Shown here: positions 34,096-41,962 of the stretch, in pieces
How positions within the stretch are numbered: the first letter of the stretch is position 1
How the letters are laid out: the number at the start of each line of letters is the position of its first letter
Assembly: GCA_035538335.1 (NCBI GenBank)
Contig: DATLKN010000006.1
Location: 62,001 to 126,000, forward strand
Reading direction: 5' to 3'
DNA length: 64,000 nucleotides
Origin: AP-15 sp035538335
GTDB taxonomy: Bacteria; Pseudomonadota; Alphaproteobacteria; ATCC43930; CGMCC-115725
The notes under the pieces: model-generated
Database searches by the model: none
What the model saw: the letters and a program-made list of their open reading frames with translations, nothing else
Told to the model about the DNA's origin: nothing
Program-made: the position numbers and the translations under genes

Positions 34096-34840
34096 AGCGC
34101 TCGTCGTGCGCCATCTGAGCAAGCGGTTCGGCGGGTTGCGGGCCGTGCAGGATCTCAGCTTCTCCGTCGCCGAGCACGAGACCCTCGCGCTGATCGGGCC
34201 GAACGGCGCCGGCAAGACGACGAGCTTCAACCTGATCACCGGCTATCACCGGCCGGACGCCGGCTCGGTCTTCGCCTTCGGCCGCGAGCTTGTCGGCCTC
34301 AAGCCGCACGACATCTGCGCCCATGGGCTGGCGCGCACCTTTCAGGTGGCGAGGCCGTTCGGCACGATGACCGTGCTGGCCAACGTCATGACCGGCGCGT
34401 TCCTGCGCGATAAGCGGCCCGAGGTGGCGGGCGCCCGCGCCCGCGAGGCGATCGATTTCGTCGGCCTCACGGCGAAGGAGCACGTCCCGGCGCGCGAGCT
34501 GACGACAATCGACCAGCGGCGGCTCGAAATGGCGCGGGCATTGGCGACGGAGCCCCGGCTTCTGCTGCTCGACGAAGTCATGGCCGGCCTCAACCCAGCG
34601 GAGATCGATCAGGCCGTGACGCTCGTCGGAAAACTGGCCGGGCGGGGGCTGACGATCGTCATCGTCGAGCACGTGATGCGCGCGATCATGGCGGTGGCGC
34701 GCCACATCGTCGTGCTCGACCATGGCCAGAAGATCGCCGAAGGCAGCCCCAGGGAGGTCGTCGCCAACGAGGCGGTGATCCGCGCCTATCTGGGGACTGG
34801 CTACGCGCCGCTGCCGGCGCCGGGAGAGGGCGGTTGCTGA
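34088..34840 (+). CDS. Branched-chain-type ABC transporter ATP-binding protein (LivG-like)
   Basis: The protein has 250 residues. The Walker A is GPNGAGKTT (about 36-44), the Walker B is LLLLDEVMAGLNP, and the switch histidine is in IVEHVM. The ABC signature is atypical: ELTTIDQRRLEMARAL in place of LS-GQ; related LivG proteins with DQRR/RKRLE variants exist. ATG 34088 overlaps the LivM stop by 8 bases; ATG 34067 would add seven residues. It powers import together with the LivF-like subunit. Confidence 0.93.
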   Translation: MAEALVVRHLSKRFGGLRAVQDLSFSVAEHETLALIGPNGAGKTTSFNLITGYHRPDAGSVFAFGRELVGLKPHDICAHGLARTFQVARPFGTMTVLANVMTGAFLRDKRPEVAGARAREAIDFVGLTAKEHVPARELTTIDQRRLEMARALATEPRLLLLDEVMAGLNPAEIDQAVTLVGKLAGRGLTIVIVEHVMRAIMAVARHIVVLDHGQKIAEGSPREVVANEAVIRAYLGTGYAPLPAPGEGGC

Positions 34841-35538
34841 CGCTCAGCGGAATCAGCGCCGGCTACGGCTCGGTGCCGGCCGTGCGCGATGTCAGCCTCG
34901 CCGTCGGCGAAGGCGAGGCGGTCGGCCTGTTGGGCGCGAACGGCGCCGGCAAGAGCACCACCTTGCGCGCGATCTCCGGCCTGGTGCGGCCGACCTCCGG
35001 CACCATCATCTTTTCCGGGACCGACATCGTCGCCTTGCCGCCGTACCGGATCGCCGCCCTCGGCATCGCCCACGTACCGGAAGGCCGGCAGGTATTCCCG
35101 GAGCTGACCGTCAAGGAGAACCTCGAGATCGGCGCCTACCTCCCCCGCGCCAAGGCCGAGCGCGCCCGCACGCTCGACCTCGTCTTCACGATCTTCCCGG
35201 TACTGGCCGAGCGCCGCCGGCAGCTCGCCGGCACGATGAGCGGCGGCGAGCAGCAGATGCTGGCGCTCGGCCGCGGCCTGATGCTCAAGCCGCGTCTGTT
35301 GATGCTCGACGAGCCCTCGCTCGGTCTGGCGCCGGTCGTGACGGACGCCACCTTTCAGAAGATCGAGGAGATCCGCGCGATGGGGACGGCAATTCTCCTC
35401 GTCGAGCAGAATGTGAGCCGGGCGCTCACTCTGGTGCAGCGCGCCTACGTCTTGGAGAGCGGCAAGGTGATCATGCACGGCAGCAGCGCCGATCTCGCCA
35501 ACAACAAGCAGGTGCAGGCGGCCTATCTCGGGTTATAA
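34834..35538 (+). CDS. Branched-chain-type ABC transporter ATP-binding protein (LivF-like)
   Basis: The protein has 234 residues and begins at TTG 34834, inside the end of the LivG-like gene, with GGGAGAGGG upstream. The Walker A is GANGAGKSTT, the signature is MSGGEQQMLALGRGL, the Walker B is LLMLDEPSLGLAP and the switch is LVEQN. The LivF-specific HVPEGRQVFPELTVKENLEIG is present. It is the last gene of the importer operon; the amidohydrolase follows after 41 bases. Confidence 0.94.
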   Translation: MLTLSGISAGYGSVPAVRDVSLAVGEGEAVGLLGANGAGKSTTLRAISGLVRPTSGTIIFSGTDIVALPPYRIAALGIAHVPEGRQVFPELTVKENLEIGAYLPRAKAERARTLDLVFTIFPVLAERRRQLAGTMSGGEQQMLALGRGLMLKPRLLMLDEPSLGLAPVVTDATFQKIEEIRAMGTAILLVEQNVSRALTLVQRAYVLESGKVIMHGSSADLANNKQVQAAYLGL

Positions 35539-35579
35539 GCGGTTGTCGACCCGGCAAACCCGCTAGAAGGGGGCGCGCA

Positions 35580-36758
35580 ATGCAGAAGAAGTTCGGCGTG
35601 ATATCGGCGGACGGCCATTGCCGGTTGATGCACCTGCCCTTCGATCTGTGGACGAAGCGCCTGCCGCGGCGGTTCCAGGACGACGCACCGCGCGTCGTCA
35701 CCGGGCCGGACGGCACGCGGCAATGGGTCGTCGAGGGCCGGCCGTGGAGCGGCGTCGGCTGGCGCGGCGTCGGCCGAGGACCCGTCAACTGCTACACCCG
35801 GGCGGGCCTCGAAGAGGAGCCGGAGCCCGGCATCTTCCGCGCCGCCAATGCCCGCTATCGGTGCGAAGACATGGACCGCGACGGGGTCGACGCCGAACTC
35901 GTCAACGGCCCCTACGAGCAATTGTCGGCGATCCGCGACCCGGAACTGCGCGCCGCCTGCGTGCGCGCCGTCAACGATTGGGCACGCGAGCTCTACGAAG
36001 AGTCGGACGGCCGCTTCATCATGCTGTTGCCGCTCTCGTGCCAAACCACCGAAGAGGCGACCTCGGAACTGCTGCGCGTCGCCGAGTTCGGCATGCCGAC
36101 CGGCGTCATCTTCGACTGGGTCGGCGCGCCGCAGCCGGTCATGCACCAGATGTGGGAGCCGGTCTGGGCAGCCGCCGCCGAGACCGGGCTGCCCGTCAAC
36201 CTGCACGCCAACCCGCGCGGCGGCTCGCGCCAGATCGGGGTCGGCGTCTCGGGTCTCGAGCCGCGCAACCAGTCGCTGATGACGGTCGTCAACTTTCCGA
36301 TGGGGCTGATGGCGGAATTGCTGAGCGCCGTCGTCTTTTCCGGCATCTGCGACCGCCATCCGGGCGTGCGCTTCGTTCTCGAAGAGGCGGGAGTCGGCTG
36401 GGTCCCGTTCCTGTTCTGGCGGTTCGACCGGGAGTGGGAGTTCGGCGGAGCCGAGAGCCGCGTCTTCAAGCCCGACATTCCGCTTTCCGACAAGCCGACC
36501 GAGTTCGTGCGGCGCCAGGTCTTCTTCACCTTCGAGGTCGAGGAGGAAGGCGGCTTCCGCCGCGTGCCGGAAATCGGCCTCGGCAATTTCCTGTGGGCCA
36601 GCGACTTTCCCGGCCTCGACAGCCCGTGGCCGAATTCGAAGGCGATGGGGCACGCGCCGGCCGAGGCGGCGTTGGGCAAAGAGGCGCTGCGCCGCCTCGT
36701 CTTCGAGAACGCCGCCGCACTGTACAAGATACCGGTGACCCCGAATGAGGGAACTTGA
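35580..36758 (+). CDS. Amidohydrolase family protein (ACMSD-like, PF04909)
   Basis: The protein has 392 residues and a TIM-barrel amidohydrolase_2 fold. Probable metal and catalytic residues are in VISADGHCRL (Asp and His near 11-13), LPVNLHANPRGG (His near 214), CDRHPGVRFVLEEAG (His near 260) and WASDFPGLDSPWPN (Asp near 342). The family includes decarboxylases and hydrolases acting on aromatic or lactone carboxylates. Its place behind a carboxylate-type importer and near an enolase-superfamily enzyme suggests it processes the imported compound or its lactone. The ribosome site is AGAAGGGGG. Its stop codon overlaps the vapBC promoter. Confidence 0.88.
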   Translation: MQKKFGVISADGHCRLMHLPFDLWTKRLPRRFQDDAPRVVTGPDGTRQWVVEGRPWSGVGWRGVGRGPVNCYTRAGLEEEPEPGIFRAANARYRCEDMDRDGVDAELVNGPYEQLSAIRDPELRAACVRAVNDWARELYEESDGRFIMLLPLSCQTTEEATSELLRVAEFGMPTGVIFDWVGAPQPVMHQMWEPVWAAAAETGLPVNLHANPRGGSRQIGVGVSGLEPRNQSLMTVVNFPMGLMAELLSAVVFSGICDRHPGVRFVLEEAGVGWVPFLFWRFDREWEFGGAESRVFKPDIPLSDKPTEFVRRQVFFTFEVEEEGGFRRVPEIGLGNFLWASDFPGLDSPWPNSKAMGHAPAEAALGKEALRRLVFENAAALYKIPVTPNEGT

Positions 36759-36793
36759 CATATGGCCGACAAATTCATATGTCTAGACATATG
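36755..36793 (+). promoter_or_regulatory. vapBC promoter and 18-bp palindromic operator
   Basis: TTGACA (36755-36760) is a perfect -35 box. A weaker -10 (TATGTC, 36778-36783) follows at 17 bases. CATATGTCTAGACATATG (36776-36793) is a perfect 18-bp palindrome that covers the -10 region and the vapB start codon; a third CATATG lies at 36759-36764. Transcription would start next to the ATG at 36791, so the mRNA may be leaderless. This is the expected site for autorepression by the antitoxin or the VapBC complex. Confidence 0.65.
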
Positions 36794-37066
36794 ACAGAGC
36801 GCACGACCGTTCGACTTCCGGACGATCTCCTGGCCGCCGCCCGGCGCAAAGCCCTCGCGGAAAGGCGCACTCTCACCTCGCTGATCGAGGACGGCTTGCG
36901 AAGCGTACTCGCCCAGTCGCAACGGCGCGAAAAGCCGGCGCGGCGGCTGCCCCGAACCAGCGCGGGCAAGGGAGGATTGATGCCGGGGATCGATCTCACC
37001 AAAGTCTCGACGCTTCAGGAAATGGACGATCTGGCTTCGCTCGCGGCACTGAAGCGCTTCGGGTGA
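36791..37066 (+). CDS. vapB: Ribbon-helix-helix antitoxin, VapB-type
   Basis: The protein has 91 residues. Residues 1-40 form a ribbon-helix-helix DNA-binding unit (TERTTVRLPDDLLAAARRKA then RTLTSLIEDGLRSVL). The flexible C-terminal half, with KGGLMPGIDLTKVSTLQEMD, should wrap the toxin. It neutralises the VapC nuclease encoded next and should bind the palindrome at its own start. ATG 36791 begins the RHH strand directly; earlier in-frame starts would run through the palindrome. The stop overlaps the toxin start as GTGA, so the two are translated together. Confidence 0.88.
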   Translation: MTERTTVRLPDDLLAAARRKALAERRTLTSLIEDGLRSVLAQSQRREKPARRLPRTSAGKGGLMPGIDLTKVSTLQEMDDLASLAALKRFG

Positions 37067-37500
37067 TCCTCCCCGACGTCAATGTGCTGATCTACGCTTT
37101 CCGCGAGGATCTGCCGCAACACGCGATCTGCCGACCCTGGCTCGCCGGCGTCGTACTCGGCGAAGCGCGCTTCGGGTTGTCGCCTGTCGTTCTGAGCGCG
37201 GTTGTGCGGATCGCGACCAACCCGCGGCTGTTTGTGATGCCCAGCGCCATCGATGAGGCCTTCGGGTTTTGCGAGGATCTTCTCGGGCTGCCGCACAGCC
37301 AAATCGTCGAGCCTGGAGATCGGCACTGGGAAATTTTCAAGCGGCTGTGCATCGAAACCGAGACGCGCGGCGCCCGCCTCAGCGACGCCTGGTTCGCTGC
37401 GCTCGCGATCGAGTGGGGTTGCGACTGGATCACGTTCGACCGCGACTATGCGCGATTCCCGGGGCTCAAGTGGCGCACGCCTGCCCTGCCCGGCGGGTGA
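37063..37500 (+). CDS. vapC: VapC-family PIN-domain ribonuclease toxin
   Basis: The protein has 145 residues, starting at GTG 37063. The PIN acidic residues are Asp5 (LPDVNVLIYAF), Asp108 (RLSDAWFAALAIEWG) and Asp126/Asp128 (TFDRDYARFPGL), with VRIATNPRLF typical of the TIGR00028 VapC group. Such toxins cleave specific tRNAs or rRNA. All the acidic residues needed for Mg2+ binding in this group appear present, so the toxin is probably active. The pair lies between the ABC/amidohydrolase locus and an Nramp-like gene. Confidence 0.9.
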   Translation: MILPDVNVLIYAFREDLPQHAICRPWLAGVVLGEARFGLSPVVLSAVVRIATNPRLFVMPSAIDEAFGFCEDLLGLPHSQIVEPGDRHWEIFKRLCIETETRGARLSDAWFAALAIEWGCDWITFDRDYARFPGLKWRTPALPGG

Positions 37501-37539
37501 TTTACAGCAACGCCCGGATGTGGCATCGCGAGTACTGAA

Positions 37540-38895
37540 ATGCCGCCCGCGACAGACCCAGCGCCCCGCATGACGAGTACCGAGCTCGAGCCGATCGCGC
37601 ATCCCCTCGCGGCCCGCATCGCGCGTCACTGGAGTCGCATCGGCGCCGGCGAGCGGTGGCTCTTGCGCTATATCGGCCCGGGCTGGATCACCGGCGCCTC
37701 CGACGACGACCCGAGCGGCATCGCGACCTATTCGCAGGCGGGCGCGCAGTTCGGCTACGGCATGACCTGGGTCATGCTGTTCACCTGGCCGTTGATGGCG
37801 GCAATCCAGGAGATCAGCGCCCGGGTCGGTCGCGTCACCGGCCAGGGGATCGCCGGCAACATCCGCGACCACTACCCGCCCGCCCTGCTGCGCGGCATTG
37901 TCGGCCTGCTGCTCGTCGCCAACATCCTCAACCTGGGCGCCGACCTCGGCGCGATGGGCGCGGCGATGAAGCTGTTGGTCGGCGGCAGCGCGCGCCTCTA
38001 CGTCGTCGCTTTTGCCGTCGGCTGCGCGCTGTTGGAAACTTTCGCCCGCTACGAACGCTATGCCTCGATCCTCAAATGGGCCTCGCTGTCGCTGTTCGCC
38101 TATGTCGCGGCGGCGCTCGTCGTCCACGTTCCATGGCGGCAGGTTGCCGTCAGCACCTTCGTCCCGAGCTTTTCCTGGCAGAAGGATTACATCGTCACGA
38201 TCGTCGCGGTGCTCGGCACCACGATTACGCCCTATTGCTTCTTCTGGCAGTCCTCGGAGGAGGCGGAGGAGGAACGCATCGATCCCACCGCCCATGCCCT
38301 GCTGGAGGCACCCGAGGAAGCGCCACGCGAGATCCGCCGGATTCGCTTCGACACCTATCTCGGCATGGGGTTTTCCAACCTTATCAGCTGGTTCATCATC
38401 GTCACAACGGCCGCGACGCTGCATGCACACGGCATCACCGACATCCAGACCTCGGCGCAGGCTGCCGAAGCGCTGCGGCCGATTGCCGGATCGCTGACCT
38501 TCGCTGTTTTCGCCGCCGGCATCATCGGCATCGGCTTGCTGGCGGTGCCGGTCTTGGCGGGGTCGGCCGCCTATGCGCTCGGCGAAGCCTTGGGCTGGCC
38601 GACCGGGCTCGCCCGATTGCCGCGCGACGCCAAGGCGTTCTACGGCACGATCGCCATCGGCACGCTGATCGGCATCCTGTTCAACTTCATCGATATCGAC
38701 CCGATCAAGGCGCTCTTCTGGTGCGCCGTCATCAACGGCGTCATCGCGGTGCCGCTGATGGCATTGATCATGATCATGGCCATGCAGAAGCGGGTCATGG
38801 GGGCATTCACGCTGCCGCGCCCGCTGTGGGCGATGGGCTGGTTGTGCACCGGGGCGATGACCGTGGCGGTGGTCACGATGTTCGCGACCTGGTAA
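37540..38895 (+). CDS. Nramp-related divalent cation transporter, second paralogue
   Basis: The product has 451 residues and about 11 membrane helices. Helix 1 has GASDDDPSGIATYSQAG (52-68), with DPSG in place of DPGN. Helix 6 has GTTITPYCFFWQSSEEAEEE (226-245), where canonical Nramp has MPHN, so the methionine is Thr230 and a run of five acidic residues follows. It belongs to an Nramp-related clade with altered selectivity, clearly distinct in sequence from the paralogue at 20148-21782. ATG 37540 has no strong ribosome site; ATG 37570 is the alternative. Mg2+ or other non-transition cations are plausible substrates. Confidence 0.87.
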   Translation: MPPATDPAPRMTSTELEPIAHPLAARIARHWSRIGAGERWLLRYIGPGWITGASDDDPSGIATYSQAGAQFGYGMTWVMLFTWPLMAAIQEISARVGRVTGQGIAGNIRDHYPPALLRGIVGLLLVANILNLGADLGAMGAAMKLLVGGSARLYVVAFAVGCALLETFARYERYASILKWASLSLFAYVAAALVVHVPWRQVAVSTFVPSFSWQKDYIVTIVAVLGTTITPYCFFWQSSEEAEEERIDPTAHALLEAPEEAPREIRRIRFDTYLGMGFSNLISWFIIVTTAATLHAHGITDIQTSAQAAEALRPIAGSLTFAVFAAGIIGIGLLAVPVLAGSAAYALGEALGWPTGLARLPRDAKAFYGTIAIGTLIGILFNFIDIDPIKALFWCAVINGVIAVPLMALIMIMAMQKRVMGAFTLPRPLWAMGWLCTGAMTVAVVTMFATW

Positions 38896-38999
38896 GCCGC
38901 GGCATGCCGGTGCGGTCCCGGTAATCGAGTACACCGGCCTCGCCATCGACGTAAGAGAAGCAAGTCGGAACATTTCCGGCGGGCAGCGGTTAAAGACGT

Positions 39000-39030
39000 T
39001 TTACATCCACCGGTATTCTTTGCCTATAAT
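39000..39030 (+). promoter_or_regulatory. Candidate promoter of the hybrid histidine kinase
   Basis: A perfect -10 box TATAAT lies at 39025-39030. TTTACA (39000-39005) upstream could be the -35 box with a rather long 19-base spacer. Transcription would start near 39037, leaving about 86 bases of leader before ATG 39123. The surrounding 38896-39122 interval holds no gene. Confidence 0.5.
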
Positions 39031-39122
39031 GCCGCCTTGCGGAGGTCTTGCGGCACGATCGGCTGCCGCCGTCGCATATAACGCAGGGATGCGAGAGAGA
39101 CGGTGATCGCCCGAGCGTTAGG

Positions 39123-41855
39123 ATGGCCTCGCTGACGGGCCCCGATCCGGCGCTTTTCGCGCAGCGGAACGTGGTCAGCCACGGCGCCGGACGCCGGCAG
39201 ACGCCAGCCGGGCTCGCCGGCGATCTGCAGACGATGGCGTTGCTGCGCGAGGTCGGAGCGCTGTGCACGCGCGACGGCGCGGACGTGCAGCGATGCCTCG
39301 ACGCCATCATCGATGCCGCCATTGCGGTAATGAAGGCCGAAAAGGGCAATATCCATTTGCTCGACCCGGCCGCGGGCGGACCGGTCATTGCAGCGCAGCG
39401 CGGCTTCGGCCCCGCATTCTTGCGGTTTTTCGAAACCGTCCGTACCGACGACTCCACCTGCGGCGCGGCAATGGACTCGCGAGAGCGGGTTATTGTTGAG
39501 GACGTATTGGAAAGCGGGATTTTCATCGGCCGGCCGTCGCTGCAAATGATTCTCGACGCCGGTGTTCGTTCGGTCGCCTCCACCCCGTTGATCAGCAGCT
39601 CCGGCACGCTGCTCGGCATGATATCGACGCATTGGACCCGGCCGCATCGGCCGAGCGAGCGGGAATTGGGGTTTCTCGACCTGCTCGTTCGCCAGAGCGC
39701 CGATTATCTCGAACGCAGGCGCACGGAAACCGCGCTCGCAAGACAGGCCGCCGAGCAGGCCGCGCTTTACGAATTCACCGACCGGCTGTACCGCACCGAA
39801 TCACTGGATGTCGCATACGATGCGGCGCTCGACGCGATCACGATGGCGCTCGGTTGCAGGCACGCCGCCATCCTGCGGTTCGACGATCAGCACGTCATGC
39901 GCTGGACCGCGTGGCGCGGATTGTCCGAGGATTATCGCAATTCCGTAGACAAGCATTCACCATGGAATTGGCGAGAGACAAATCCGACGCCCGTCTGCAT
40001 TGAGGACATCAACGACACGAGGCTTTCGAGAAGCCTCAGAAACGCGCTCGAAAAGGAAGGCATCAGGGCACTCGCCTTCATCCCGCTGGTGGCGCACGGC
40101 AAACTCGCCGGCAAGTTTATAGCCTATTACAAAGAGCCGCACTTATTCGGCGGCGAAGAACGCGATCTTGCGCTCAACCTCGCCCGTCAATTGGGCTTTG
40201 CGATCGAACGAATGGAGGGGGAGCGCGCCCGCCGCATTGCCGAACAGGAACTGCGCCGGCTGAAGGAAAAGCTGGAAGCGGAGATCGAGGAGCGCACATT
40301 GGAGCGCGACCGCATCTGGAACGTCTCCGAGGATCTTTTGGGGGTGTCGAATTTCGACGGCTATTTCATCAACATCAACCCGGCCTGGACAAGGCTGCTC
40401 GGGTGGACCGAGGACGACATCAAATCGATGCACGTCACCGAGTTGCGGCACCCGGAGGATGCGCCGCACTCGACCGCCGGCCGCGCCCAGCTGGCGCAGG
40501 GCATGCCGACGGTGCGGATGGAGAACCGCTTCCGCCACAAGGACGGCTCGTGGCGCTGGATCTATTGGACGATGACGACCGAAAATGGCGTGATCTACGT
40601 GTCGGGCCGGCACGTCACGGCGGAAAAGGAAGCGGCGCTCGCGCTGGAGCGGGCGCAACGGCAATCCGCCCATCTGCAAAAGATGGAGGCGCTCGGGCAG
40701 CTGACCGGCGGCGTCGCGCACGATTTCAACAACCTCTTGATGATCGTCAGCGGCCACGCGCAGATCTTGAAGGACCGGATCGGCGATCCCAAAGGTTTGC
40801 GTGCGCTCGACGCGATCTTGAGCGCCGCGACCCGCGGCGAAAGCCTGACGCGGCAGCTGTTGGCGTTTTCCCGCAGCCAGCCGCTGACGCCGGCCGTCAC
40901 CGACGCCGCGGAGGCGGTCAATGCGATCCGCGACGTGCTTTCGGGGTTGCTGCACGTCAATATCAAGCTGACGATCGCGGTGCCGCCGGCCACTTGGCCG
41001 GTGCGCGTCGACAAGTCCGAACTCGAGCTGGCGCTCGTCAACCTCGCGGTCAATGCGCGCGATGCGATGCCGGACGGCGGCCGCCTCGCGATCATGGCCG
41101 AGAACGTCCGCCTCGGCCGCGACGACACGCCCGACGGGCTCGAAGGGGAATTCGTCGCGCTCGCCGTCTGCGACGACGGCTGCGGCATCCCGGACGACAT
41201 CCTGCCGCGGGTCTTCGAACCGTTCTTCACGACCAAGGGTGCGGACAAGGGGACCGGCCTCGGATTGGCGCAGGTTTACGGCTTTGCGCGGCGCTCCGGC
41301 GGCACCGTTCTGCTGCGCAGCCGACCTCGCAGCGGCACCAGCGTGACGATCTACCTGCCGCGCAGCCGCGCCCCGATCGAGGAGGCGGCGAGCGAAGAGC
41401 GGGCGCAGGCGGCACCACCGGAAGAAGCGAGGATCCTCGTCGTCGAGGACAATCCTGAGGTGCGGGAGGTTGCGGTCTCGCTCTTGCAGCAACTCGGCTA
41501 CCGCACGGTCGCGGTCGGCACTGCAGCCGCCGCCTACGAGGCCCTGGAAGCCGGCGCCTTCAGTCTCGTCTTCACCGACGTCGTATTGCCGGGCGACACC
41601 GACGGCCTCGTGCTGGCGCGGGCGATCAAGACGCGGCTGCCGCAGATGCCAGTCGTTTTGACGACCGGCTACGCGAAAGTCTTCGACGAAGACCTGGAAT
41701 TCCCGGTGCTGCGCAAGCCCTATCAGATCGGGATATTGCAGCGCGTCATGCGCGATGCGCTGGCGAGCGCCGCCGCGATCGCGGCGGCGAGATCCGGTAT
41801 TCAAAAGCAACCGGATAACGAGGCGATCGCTTCGCCGCTCCGCTCCTCGCAATGA
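39123..41855 (+). CDS. Hybrid sensor histidine kinase (GAF-GAF-PAS-HisKA-HATPase-REC)
   Basis: The protein has 910 residues and no clear membrane helices, so it is cytoplasmic. Two GAF domains (about 40-190 and 205-365) are joined by a charged coiled coil to a PAS/PAC domain (about 400-515) with GYFININPAWTRLLGW. The phosphoacceptor His is in GGVAHDFNNLL (about 530). The ATPase N, G1 and G2 boxes cover about 635-750 (NLAVNARDAM, DDGCGIP, KGTGLGLAQV). The receiver domain has ILVVEDNPEV and the phospho-Asp in VFTDVVLPGD (about 818). It lacks a DNA-binding output, so a partner regulator is expected. I chose ATG 39123; a TTG at 39048 would add 25 residues. The last residues are encoded by a REP-like repeat. 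Confidence 0.9.
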   Translation: MASLTGPDPALFAQRNVVSHGAGRRQTPAGLAGDLQTMALLREVGALCTRDGADVQRCLDAIIDAAIAVMKAEKGNIHLLDPAAGGPVIAAQRGFGPAFLRFFETVRTDDSTCGAAMDSRERVIVEDVLESGIFIGRPSLQMILDAGVRSVASTPLISSSGTLLGMISTHWTRPHRPSERELGFLDLLVRQSADYLERRRTETALARQAAEQAALYEFTDRLYRTESLDVAYDAALDAITMALGCRHAAILRFDDQHVMRWTAWRGLSEDYRNSVDKHSPWNWRETNPTPVCIEDINDTRLSRSLRNALEKEGIRALAFIPLVAHGKLAGKFIAYYKEPHLFGGEERDLALNLARQLGFAIERMEGERARRIAEQELRRLKEKLEAEIEERTLERDRIWNVSEDLLGVSNFDGYFININPAWTRLLGWTEDDIKSMHVTELRHPEDAPHSTAGRAQLAQGMPTVRMENRFRHKDGSWRWIYWTMTTENGVIYVSGRHVTAEKEAALALERAQRQSAHLQKMEALGQLTGGVAHDFNNLLMIVSGHAQILKDRIGDPKGLRALDAILSAATRGESLTRQLLAFSRSQPLTPAVTDAAEAVNAIRDVLSGLLHVNIKLTIAVPPATWPVRVDKSELELALVNLAVNARDAMPDGGRLAIMAENVRLGRDDTPDGLEGEFVALAVCDDGCGIPDDILPRVFEPFFTTKGADKGTGLGLAQVYGFARRSGGTVLLRSRPRSGTSVTIYLPRSRAPIEEAASEERAQAAPPEEARILVVEDNPEVREVAVSLLQQLGYRTVAVGTAAAAYEALEAGAFSLVFTDVVLPGDTDGLVLARAIKTRLPQMPVVLTTGYAKVFDEDLEFPVLRKPYQIGILQRVMRDALASAAAIAAARSGIQKQPDNEAIASPLRSSQ

Positions 41856-41856
41856 C
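41819..41856. repeat. REP-like repeat forming the end of the histidine kinase gene
   Basis: The sequence around GCGATCGCTTCGCCGCTCCG and the following CTCCTCGCAATGAC matches the short palindromic repeats (CGATTGCTTCGTCGC...CTCGCAATGAC style) scattered between genes in many Alphaproteobacteria. Here it lies within the coding frame and supplies the C-terminal residues (NEAIASPLRSSQ) and the TGA stop of the kinase. Confidence 0.5.
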
Positions 41857-41962
41857 AAGAGGTCGCGACGCAATCTCGACGGCCGGAGCTCGAATACCAC
41901 AAGCCGCGCGTCGAGCCTGCGGGAGACCGCCTCTATTTGCGGATATAGCTGCAGGGGAAATG

